A stretch of DNA of 8,450 bases from Thermoplasmata archaeon (GTDB taxonomy: Archaea > Thermoplasmatota > Thermoplasmata > Lutacidiplasmatales > UBA184): assembly GCA_030040755.1 (NCBI GenBank), contig JASHTC010000089.1, positions 1-8,450 of the forward strand. Direction: 5' to 3'. A program made the translations under genes and the position numbers. This document shows, in pieces, positions 1 to 6,170 of this stretch. The stretch's first letter is position 1. Each line of letters opens with the position of its first letter. Below the pieces are notes generated by a model. That model made no database searches, was not told the DNA's origin, and saw nothing but the letters and a program-made list of their open reading frames with translations.

Positions 1-795
1 GACCCCGTGGTGGAGATGGGCTGGCGGTACGGAGCCGCGGCTCAGACCGTCGCCAAGTTCGGGCTGGCGGGACTGCTTCAAGGCACGCAACTGGTCGTCA
101 ACTCCCCCGCGCTCGCGGAGACCTTCCGGCAATTCTCACCTCGGTTCATTCCGAACGGACTCGATGTCGCCCGATTTGAGGCGCTCCCGCCGAGAGCGGA
201 GTCTCGACGGCTCCTGAACCTGGACCCGAATGCTCGCATCGTCCTCTGGGTCGGCAAGGTCGTGTACTCCAAGCGCATCGAATGGCTGTTCGAAGCGCTG
301 CGGAGGGTACCGAACTGTCAGGTCGTGGCGGTCGGAGGGTACAACGAGGAACACTTCGGGGATCGCTACCTTCGAACGGTGCAGGCTCAATATCCGGACG
401 TGGCGGCCCGAGCCACGTTCCCCGGCGAGGTGCCCCAGTCGCAGATCGGTCTCTACCTCGCGGCGGCCGACGTCTTCGCGTTTCCGTCCCGATTTGAGGG
501 GATGCCGAACGCCGTCATGGAAGCGATGGCCGCGGCCCTCCCGGTCGTGGCCTCGGACATCCCCGCCCATCGGGTCCTTCTTCGACCCGGAGAAACCGGC
601 TTCCTCGCCGGCGACCCGGCAGAGTTTTCGCAGAGGATCTCTATGCTCCTCGACGACCCGGCACTTCGGTCCCGGGTCGGCGCCCAGGCCCGTCAAGGGG
701 TGCGCCTGGAGTTCACGTTCGACCGGGTATGTAATCGCTATCTCGAGCTGTATCGACACATGCTTGACTCTACACCGCCCCAAGGTCGGGCGTAG
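1..795 (+). CDS. GT4-type glycosyltransferase, C-terminal part (5' end outside window)
   Basis: This is a retaining GT-B fold glycosyltransferase that probably transfers a sugar from a nucleotide donor to a surface glycan or lipid-linked acceptor in the cytoplasm. The frame is open from the first base, so the gene starts upstream. About 264 residues remain, and most of the N-terminal acceptor domain of a usual 370-400 residue GT4 protein is missing. Visible landmarks, counted from base 1: the inter-domain motif 'RFIPNGLDVARF' near residues 48-59, a beta-strand plus basic 'GKVVYSKR' segment near 85-92 (donor phosphate contact in the family), and 'SRFEGMPNAVMEAMA' near 163-177. The last contains the E-x7-E pair typical of GT4 donor sites, followed by 'ALPVVASDIPAHRV' and 'GETGFL'. 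The TAG stop is at 793-795. Its 3' end faces the glycosyltransferase at 1237-2466. The family call is secure; donor and acceptor are unknown. Confidence 0.93.
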   Translation, partial: DPVVEMGWRYGAAAQTVAKFGLAGLLQGTQLVVNSPALAETFRQFSPRFIPNGLDVARFEALPPRAESRRLLNLDPNARIVLWVGKVVYSKRIEWLFEALRRVPNCQVVAVGGYNEEHFGDRYLRTVQAQYPDVAARATFPGEVPQSQIGLYLAAADVFAFPSRFEGMPNAVMEAMAAALPVVASDIPAHRVLLRPGETGFLAGDPAEFSQRISMLLDDPALRSRVGAQARQGVRLEFTFDRVCNRYLELYRHMLDSTPPQGRA

Positions 796-1236
796 CCCGC
801 GACCGAGTGCAGCGAGCAAGAAGACGGCCGGGGCCGCACGGGCGTCGGGGGACTTCCGACCCGGGCCCCGCCGGCGGGTACCTGATCTTGGGCGAACGGA
901 GTACGTGTCGTCCTCCACGGGGCGGGCGCACGACCCGGGCTACCCCGCCCGCGATCGGATCCGGACCCCGGGCAACGCCGAGCTACGACCGCTCGACCCG
1001 CCGACGCGGGCTCGAGTCAGGTTCGCCGCATCTAGCGGAGCCTCGGCCGCGTGGCCGTGAACCCGAATCGTTGCTCGCCGGGGGGACCTCCCCTACCGGG
1101 GAGCGGGGCCGTCGCACTTCCCCGGGCGGACTCGACTAATGGGCGGGCCCGGGGGGCTGACGGATCGCCAGTCCTCTAAAGGTCCGGCGGATGAGCGGGG
1201 GGCCATCGGTTCGATCCGGGCCGGGCCTGCCTCGGT
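796..1236. other. Convergent intergenic region, GC-rich, no gene recognised
   Basis: This 441-bp gap lies between two gene 3' ends. Open frames exist on the + strand (for example 807-1139), but their translations are Arg/Pro/Gly-rich low-complexity strings with no recognisable fold, as expected by chance at high GC. No TTT occurs on the + strand and only one AAA (1178-1180), so there is no T-tract terminator for either gene. Several short hairpins can be drawn: 844-848 with 856-860, 1088-1093 with 1098-1103, 1166-1175 with 1180-1189, and 1201-1222. A T-arm-like GGTTCGATCC at 1208-1217 does not fold into a tRNA. I see no protein or known RNA here. Confidence 0.6.
1166..1222 (-). terminator. 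Pair of hairpins just past the 3' end of the GT gene at 1237-2466
   Basis: Two hairpins lie 15-71 nt beyond the stop codon of the minus-strand glycosyltransferase. The first (1201-1222) pairs GGCC with GGCC and CGG with CCG around a six-base loop, with a two-base bulge. The second (1166-1189) pairs 8 of 10 positions around the loop CTAA. Position suggests 3'-end formation or mRNA stabilisation, possibly for both converging transcripts. Known archaeal terminators rely on U-rich tracts, which are absent here, so the terminator reading is tentative. GC-rich sequence folds easily by chance. Confidence 0.25.
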
Positions 1237-2466
1237 CTACGTGTTACTCCTCGGCGCCCCGGGAGGTTGGGCCGCCACGAGGTCCGCATAGAGACGGGCG
1301 AAGCGCGTAGCGACCCCGCGAAGCTCAAAATGCTCGAGGAAACGCTGGCGCGCGGCGGCTCCCATCTGCTCCCGGAACTCGTCGTCCTGGATCATGCGCC
1401 CGACTCCGTCGGCGATTGCCTCGGGGGACTCGGGAGGAACCACGATGCCGCACCGTCCGCCGTCCGCGAAATCGTTCATACAGCCGGCTTCGGACGCTAC
1501 GGAAGGGAGACCGCACGCGCCCGCTTCGATCATCGCGTAGGGAAGCCATTCGGTCCGGCTGGGAACGATCGAGAGGTCGCAGGAATTGTAGAGACCCACG
1601 AGCTCCTCTTGAGACACTCGCGGCACGAACCGCACCACGTCGGACACGTCCTCCTGCCGGGCGAGCGCCTCGAGGTGGGCCTTCTCCGGCCCGCTGCCCC
1701 GCACGAGAAGCCCGACCTTCACGCCCCGTCTGCGGAGGATCGCCACCGCGCGGATCGCGAGGTCGACCCCCTTGGGGGGACTCAGCCGCGCGACGACGAT
1801 CGCCAACGGCGTGCCGGAAGCGAAACCAAAGTCCTCGGGAGCCCGGGTTGCCGTGCCGGGGTGGAAGATCGCTCCGTCGACGGCGTTGGGAATCCAGTCC
1901 GCGATGGTGGCGGGAGAGACGCCGAGACCCTCGAGATAGGCACGGGCGCGGACTGTTCGAGGGACGAAACAGCGCGTGCGGGCCCGCAGCGTCCGACCGG
2001 CGACCAGTTCGAACCCCTCCTCGTACAACGGTCCGGGAAACCGCATGTGGCGAAACGCCTCCTGCCAGACCAGGAAGGCGGCCCCGATGCTGGCCGCGGC
2101 TCGGGAGGAGAACAGAGTGGTCAACTGAAAGCAGTCGCCGCTCTGGATCACGTCGGCGCCTCGCCGACGGATCAGCTCGCCAATCCTGGGCGTGAAGGGT
2201 ACCAGCGCCGGGTTGAATACGCCCCTCAGCTGGGTCGGTACTCCCACCACGGTAAGGTGGTCGCTGAGCGCGACCTCGTCACGCCCCAGGTAGTCCTGGG
2301 CCGCGTAGACCGAGACGCGGTGGCCCAGGTCGGCGAGCGCTCGTCCGAGTTGGTTGATGCTGGTAGTCCGCAACTCGGCCTCCGTGAGGACCACGGGCCG
2401 TCCCACGTCCAGGACGGACGTCAGGTTCGGGGTGGCTAGAATGGGATTTACGATCGCGATGTCCAT
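1237..2466 (-). CDS. GT4-type glycosyltransferase (GT-B fold)
   Basis: A complete 409-residue protein of normal length for family GT4, expected in the cytoplasm or at the inner membrane face and transferring a sugar from a nucleotide donor. The N-terminal Rossmann-like domain starts 'MDIAIVNPI' and contains 'LGRALADLGHRVSVY' (residues 40-54), the usual strand-helix-strand opening of the family. The second domain has 'IPNAVDGAIFHPG' (192-204), 'VARLSPPKGVDLAIRA' (225-240, with the conserved R and K), 'LLVRGSGPE' (253-261) and 'TEWLPYAMIEAGACGLPSVAS' split around E306 and E314, an E-x7-E pair. The ATG at 2466 is preceded five bases earlier by GAGGGG and about 39 bases earlier by an A/T-rich element, supporting this start. 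It lies 287 bp downstream of the surface-protein gene on the same strand but appears to have its own promoter. The sugar specificity cannot be read from sequence. Confidence 0.95.
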   Translation of the reverse strand: MDIAIVNPILATPNLTSVLDVGRPVVLTEAELRTTSINQLGRALADLGHRVSVYAAQDYLGRDEVALSDHLTVVGVPTQLRGVFNPALVPFTPRIGELIRRRGADVIQSGDCFQLTTLFSSRAAASIGAAFLVWQEAFRHMRFPGPLYEEGFELVAGRTLRARTRCFVPRTVRARAYLEGLGVSPATIADWIPNAVDGAIFHPGTATRAPEDFGFASGTPLAIVVARLSPPKGVDLAIRAVAILRRRGVKVGLLVRGSGPEKAHLEALARQEDVSDVVRFVPRVSQEELVGLYNSCDLSIVPSRTEWLPYAMIEAGACGLPSVASEAGCMNDFADGGRCGIVVPPESPEAIADGVGRMIQDDEFREQMGAAARQRFLEHFELRGVATRFARLYADLVAAQPPGAPRSNT

Positions 2467-2471
2467 TCGCG

Positions 2472-2477
2472 CCCCTC
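2472..2477 (-). promoter_or_regulatory. Shine-Dalgarno-like GAGGGG for the GT gene starting at 2466
   Basis: On the minus strand GAGGGG lies five bases before the ATG at 2466, a suitable spacing for pairing with the 3' end of 16S rRNA. It is the only clear ribosome-binding site seen among the gene starts in this window. Since the background is G-rich, chance occurrence is possible. Confidence 0.45.
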
Positions 2478-2500
2478 GTGCTCACCCCGCACACGAGCCA

Positions 2501-2510
2501 CGATAATCTC
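2501..2510 (-). promoter_or_regulatory. Weak TATA-like element for the GT gene starting at 2466
   Basis: The minus strand reads GAGATTATCG here, an A/T-rich island in a very GC-rich gap (2467-2753), centred about 39 bp before the start codon. An archaeal transcript begins roughly 25 bp past the TATA centre, which would give a leader of about 14 nt containing the GAGGGG site. A second A/T-rich word (CCATAAC on the minus strand) lies just upstream. The element is weak compared with those of the neighbouring genes. The rest of the 287-bp gap holds nothing I recognise. Confidence 0.4.
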
Positions 2511-2753
2511 GTTATGGGTCGCCTGCCGGGGGCGTAGCGAGCAGTTCCGGCTGGGCCCTCGGTCGAACGTCGATTCCGAGGCCCGCGACGGGTTCGCGTA
2601 AGGCGATTCGGACGGCTCGCGCCCACCACGGTCGTGCTCAGGCCGGTTGGCGCCTGGAGGGGACGCCGGACGCGGGGGCGTCCGTTTCACGCTGGGCGGG
2701 GTGGACGGCCGAGGGCCCGCCGGGGGGGCCTTCACGCGCCCTCTTCGGTCCGT

Positions 2754-5700
2754 TCACCTCTCACGCGGGCGGGTCCGACCTCGACGTCCTCGCGTTCTTG
2801 CCGGTCGGGAAGCGGCCCCCGGAGCCTCGCTTCGGAACATCCGGTACATCCCGAACACCAGGCCCACCTCGAAGGCCGCCACGAACAGATAGAGGAAGGC
2901 CACCGCCCAGGAGGGGAGGGAAAACGGAGAGGAGGAGGGAGTCGTTCCGGAGGGCGGCGGCCCGGATCCCGAGGGCCCCGGCGGGGTGAAGTTGGCGTTC
3001 ACGACCAAGGTGGCGGTCCCGTCGGGAAGCACGAACATCCCCCCGGCGGCCGTCGTGTTCGCTCCGGTTAAGGCGCCGAGTGCGTAATGGTACGTTCCGC
3101 TCGGCAGGTTGAACGTAATCGAAATGCCGGACAACGTCACGTTCACCGGCTCGGGCCCGGTCAGGGACACCCACCAGGGCGTACCGGCCGTGAGACCGAG
3201 CTCCGTGAACCGGACCTGATAGGTGGTCGTGTTCTCCACCGACTCCCCGGGGACGACCACCACATTGAGCTGGATGAGGTCCGGCCGGGGGGTCACCACC
3301 GAGTAGCTACCGAGCGTGTAGCCGGACGCTTCCAGCGTGAGATTCGCGATGCTCGTTCCCATCGGGAGGCCAGAGAGGGTGGCGCCTCCGGTGCCATCGG
3401 TCGGCCCCAGCATGACGGAAGAGGACTGGGAGGGCAGGTCCAGTCCCACCTGGACGAGAACACCCGGCACGGGGTTCCCGCCGGGCGTCGTGACGCTCAG
3501 CTGAAGGTCGACCGTACTGTTGGTGGTGGTGATCGCCGTCCAACTGTCGAGGATCACCGTAACGGAGAGCGTACCGGTCCAGTTCGTCTCGAAGGCGGCG
3601 GGACCCGTGGAGGAGTCTACCGTGAAGGTCTGGGAGTCGGGCCCCGCGACGACACTGACGGTATACGCGGCGGAGTAGTTCTCGCTCGGGACGCTCAGAC
3701 TCACGGTATCGTAGAGGGTGCCCTCCGGCGAGACCGAGTACGTCACCTTCGTGGAATTCAGGGACGTGATGTGGGCCCCCACGGTGCCGCTACCGAGATC
3801 GCCCGACATTTGGACGGAGAAGTCCGGCTCCGCCCAGGGGATGGACGTTGTGAAATTCTCCACCTCCCCGGTGACCGGGCTGTGTGTCTGGAGCGTGGCA
3901 GAGAAGTTCCCCGAAGACTCGGAGAAGCCCACCCCGGTAGCACGTCCGATGGATTCGAGGTCGGCGGTAGGGAACCCGCTCGACGTCGGATGGGGGGTCA
4001 GGACGTTGACCACGTTCACGATCGGGCCGGGGTTGCTGGCCGTGTCGTCCACGATGGCCGACGACGTGTCCGGGAACGAATTCCCGTAGATGACGTTCTC
4101 ACTGCCGTTCGAAACTGCGGCGCCGTAGAAGTACCCGAGCACCACCCCCGAGGTGGCGCCGTCCACCACGTTGCCTTCGATGGTCCCATAGTCGTCTGCT
4201 TGAAGGATGGCGTCACTCGAGACCCCGCTCGGCAAGAGGTTCCATCCCTCGATGAGGTTGTTCGAGATCGTGGTGTAGTTGGCCCACTGGTAGTTCTGGA
4301 TGGCGCTCGGAAGATTCGTGGTCTCGACGATCGGCAAGGTGTTCCGGAACGTATTGCCCGTGACGGTGTTGTGCAGCGAAGGGCCGATGTTGCCCGCGCC
4401 GTCGTCCCAGTCGCCCTGCACCCAGATCCCGAGTTGCGTATTGAGCACGGTGTTGTTGGCTACCGTGGTGTAATCCACTTCCGACTCGAGCCCGATGCCG
4501 GCGGTGCCGACGGTAGGGTTCTCCTGGTCGGCCGACTCGTTGATAACATTGTCCTCGACAAGCGCGTGGGTTACCCCGCGGATGAGGTAGATGCCCTCGT
4601 ACGTCTCGAGTCCGCCGTACACGCCGGCCTGGGGGTCGGTGCTGATGTTCGTGATCGTATTGTGAGCGATCAGAACGTCCGTGACGTTCTGAGAGACCCG
4701 GATCCCGAAGCTGGTGGAATTCGAGATGAAGTTATCCTCGATGGTGAGCCCGCTGATCCAGATTCCGTGCCCCGAGGGGTCGAACACGTAGGCCAGAACC
4801 CCGGAGTCATGGACGAACTCCTTGCCCCCCGTATTGAGGATGCGGTTATGAGAGATGTTCACGTTCGAACTGTCCAGATCCGTCACGTCGCCGCCGCTAA
4901 CGGTGTTGTAGGCGAACCGGCTGCCGGAGGCGTTGACCCACCCATCGATGCCCGAGTAGCCGATCAGAATGGGGGTGGGGTTGGTGCTCCGGGGGTCGAG
5001 CGTGAAGGTGTTGTTCTCGATGTCCGAGGCGCTGGCGACGAACAAGGCTCCCCCGAGCATCGAGGTATCGACCATCCTGGAGTGCGTCATCACGAACCCG
5101 GAGCTCGCTCCCGAGGTGGAAACCACCCAGGTGCTGTTCACGGTGGAGGTGGTGGACTCGAAGGCGCAATCCTCCACGGTCACGTCGGTCGCAGACACCA
5201 CGAGCGCTTCGTAGTAGTCGTTGAAGGTCACCCCGTTGAAGCTGGCGCCGGCGGCGTTGACCACGAACCCGTTCGTCCCGTCAGGCCCTCCAAGGTCCAG
5301 GATCGCGCCCCCGGAAACGGAAAGGTGGGCCCCCGACTCGGCCTCGACCCACAGGTGATTCGCCGGGACTGAACTCTCGATCGTCGAGGCCGTAGTGGAG
5401 AGCGCGCCGCCGTTCTCGATGACGAGTCCGTTGGCGAGTCCCGTCGGTTCGGCGAGACTGAGGGTGACATTCTGGAGCGTGAGCGAGCCCCCGGACTCGA
5501 TCGTGATGCTCCCGTTCACGACGAGCGAGGTGTTGCTGTAGCTCACCTGGCTCGAGATTTTCCAGTTCCCGTCGATCGTCACCTCCGCCTGGACCCCGGA
5601 CGAGCCGGCATGGCCGGAGCCGACGGCCGCCGCAGTCACGCCCGCCAGCAGCAGGAGCGCGAGGACCGTCAGCGGGATGACGTGGAAGACGAGCGGTTTC

Positions 5701-5786
5701 CCCGATCCCGCCGTCCGACACATTTTCCTACGAGTGGGCCGCTGGGCCACCGGGCAGGTCGAAACGAGGAGTGGAGGGCCCGTCAT
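2754..5786 (-). CDS. Exported, membrane-anchored beta-helix surface protein
   Basis: A 1010-residue secreted envelope protein; no enzyme activity can be assigned. A basic N-terminus (about 1-31) precedes a hydrophobic signal core (about 32-55). Residues about 75-600 form a right-handed parallel beta-helix of the PbH1/NosD-like type, seen as recurring turns such as 'IENNTF', 'NVNISHNRI', 'TIEDNFIS', 'LIAHNTIT', 'ALVEDNVIN', 'TTVANNTV', 'TISNNLIEG' and 'GTIEGNVV'. Residues about 620-745 look like beta-sandwich sequence, 755-830 resemble a carboxypeptidase-regulatory/Ig-like fold ('PGGNPVPGVLVQV'), and 856-935 match the Thermoplasmata-type 'YQVRFTELGL..GTPWWVSL' domain. A Pro/Ser/Gly linker (936-958), one transmembrane helix (about 960-982) and an Arg-rich cytoplasmic tail complete it. 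I count about 25 N-x-S/T sequons. ATG at 5786 fits the TATA at 5818-5825; the Met at residue 22 (5723) is an alternative. It could be an adhesin, S-layer-associated protein or polysaccharide-binding protein. Confidence 0.92.
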   Translation of the reverse strand: MTGPPLLVSTCPVAQRPTRRKMCRTAGSGKPLVFHVIPLTVLALLLLAGVTAAAVGSGHAGSSGVQAEVTIDGNWKISSQVSYSNTSLVVNGSITIESGGSLTLQNVTLSLAEPTGLANGLVIENGGALSTTASTIESSVPANHLWVEAESGAHLSVSGGAILDLGGPDGTNGFVVNAAGASFNGVTFNDYYEALVVSATDVTVEDCAFESTTSTVNSTWVVSTSGASSGFVMTHSRMVDTSMLGGALFVASASDIENNTFTLDPRSTNPTPILIGYSGIDGWVNASGSRFAYNTVSGGDVTDLDSSNVNISHNRILNTGGKEFVHDSGVLAYVFDPSGHGIWISGLTIEDNFISNSTSFGIRVSQNVTDVLIAHNTITNISTDPQAGVYGGLETYEGIYLIRGVTHALVEDNVINESADQENPTVGTAGIGLESEVDYTTVANNTVLNTQLGIWVQGDWDDGAGNIGPSLHNTVTGNTFRNTLPIVETTNLPSAIQNYQWANYTTISNNLIEGWNLLPSGVSSDAILQADDYGTIEGNVVDGATSGVVLGYFYGAAVSNGSENVIYGNSFPDTSSAIVDDTASNPGPIVNVVNVLTPHPTSSGFPTADLESIGRATGVGFSESSGNFSATLQTHSPVTGEVENFTTSIPWAEPDFSVQMSGDLGSGTVGAHITSLNSTKVTYSVSPEGTLYDTVSLSVPSENYSAAYTVSVVAGPDSQTFTVDSSTGPAAFETNWTGTLSVTVILDSWTAITTTNSTVDLQLSVTTPGGNPVPGVLVQVGLDLPSQSSSVMLGPTDGTGGATLSGLPMGTSIANLTLEASGYTLGSYSVVTPRPDLIQLNVVVVPGESVENTTTYQVRFTELGLTAGTPWWVSLTGPEPVNVTLSGISITFNLPSGTYHYALGALTGANTTAAGGMFVLPDGTATLVVNANFTPPGPSGSGPPPSGTTPSSSPFSLPSWAVAFLYLFVAAFEVGLVFGMYRMFRSEAPGAASRPARTRGRRGRTRPRER

Positions 5787-5817
5787 CGCACGAATCCAAG
5801 GTGAAAGTCTCGATGCG

Positions 5818-5825
5818 CATATATG
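5818..5825 (-). promoter_or_regulatory. TATA box CATATATG for the surface-protein gene
   Basis: CATATATG is centred about 35 bp before the ATG at 5786. With initiation about 25 bp past the centre, the transcript would start near 5796 and carry a leader of roughly 10 nt, typical of nearly leaderless archaeal mRNAs. The octamer is its own reverse complement, so it could in principle also bind TBP in the + direction. A further A/T-rich word (AAAATAA on the minus strand, near 5836-5842) lies upstream and may be a second element. Confidence 0.6.
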
Positions 5826-6036
5826 TGTATTACGGCTTATTTTGCCGGTGCACCGCGTATCTTCGAGCTTCCCCTGCGACGCCCCTACATATGTCTTTGT
5901 TGCCGCCGACCGCCCGAGCCCGCTCGACGACCGAGGCGCCTCGACAGAGAACGGCAGGAGGGGGAACTCCGGTGCGATGCCGGCAGGCCTCGAGGCTGAC
6001 GTCGGGTTCGGACCCGGAGGACCGGCGGTCTAAGAG

Positions 6037-6055
6037 GGGGGGAGTCGAGCCCCCC
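6037..6055. other. G6/C6 hairpin upstream of the FemAB-like gene
   Basis: Six G (6037-6042) pair with six C (6050-6055) around the seven-base loop AGTCGAG. It sits 60 bp before the TATA element of the + strand gene and is followed by a second G/C-rich mirror-like stretch up to about 6082. It could be the 3' hairpin of a short RNA from the A/T-rich patch, a DNA-level structure, or chance in a G/C-rich gap. No T-tract follows it. Confidence 0.35.
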
Positions 6056-6114
6056 ATGACCCCGAGGGGGTACGGGGCCCCGGCGCTCGAGCCAATCGAC
6101 CGTCCGTCAAGTGA

Positions 6115-6123
6115 CTTTATATT
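6115..6123 (+). promoter_or_regulatory. TATA box TTTATATT for the FemAB-like gene
   Basis: CTTTATATT stands alone in GC-rich DNA and is the best archaeal TATA match on the + strand of this window. Initiation about 25 bp past its centre would fall near 6145. A GTG at 6111 in the same frame as the gene lies upstream of this element and would therefore not be in the transcript, which is why the CDS start is placed at the GTG at 6171. Confidence 0.65.
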
Positions 6124-6170
6124 CACGCTTCGTAGACAATGAGGGAGGCCTGGCTCCGGACTACCGGTTC

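Larger units (their letters stand above)
5787..6170. other. Divergent promoter region with A/T-rich patch
   Basis: This 384-bp gap separates two divergently transcribed genes. Bases 5815-5905 are strikingly A/T-rich against the surroundings and hold CATATATG (5818-5825), a TTATTTTG stretch near 5837-5844 and ACATATGT (5887-5894). The remainder to about 6110 is GC-rich with a strong hairpin at 6037-6055. The + strand frame 5771-6142 and the - strand frame 5830-6126 give translations with no recognisable features and overlap the promoters, so I do not call genes. The stretch 5895-6110 could hold a short RNA but I recognise none. Confidence 0.6.

Noticed and set aside
807..1139. 110-codon + strand frame in the convergent gap
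   Set aside because: Arg/Pro/Gly-rich low-complexity translation, no promoter or ribosome site, expected by chance at this GC content.
1141..1230. Possible tRNA, suggested by GGTTCGATCC at 1208-1217, acceptor-like complementary ends and a CTCTAAA heptamer (1174-1180) resembling the tRNA-Pyl anticodon loop
   Set aside because: The T-stem would have three mismatches of five, the stem around CTCTAAA pairs at only about half its positions even if lengthened to six pairs, and no proper D-arm can be drawn.
1267..2439. 390-codon + strand frame opposite the minus-strand glycosyltransferase
   Set aside because: Shadow of a clear GT4 gene; no domain or promoter of its own.
3087..5372. Long + strand open frame (761 codons) opposite the surface protein
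   Set aside because: It is a mirror of the real minus-strand gene: its translation is rich in Arg, Gly, His and Val without any fold or motif, while the opposite frame has a signal peptide, beta-helix turns and a membrane anchor.
5990..6060. T-arm-like GGGTTCGGACCC (6004-6015) and a seven-base loop hairpin suggesting a tRNA
   Set aside because: The loop lacks the conserved A58, and no anticodon arm or acceptor stem fits at the right distances.
5771..6142. 123-codon + strand frame across the divergent promoter region
   Set aside because: Runs through both TATA elements and overlaps the start of the neighbouring transcript; translation has no known features.
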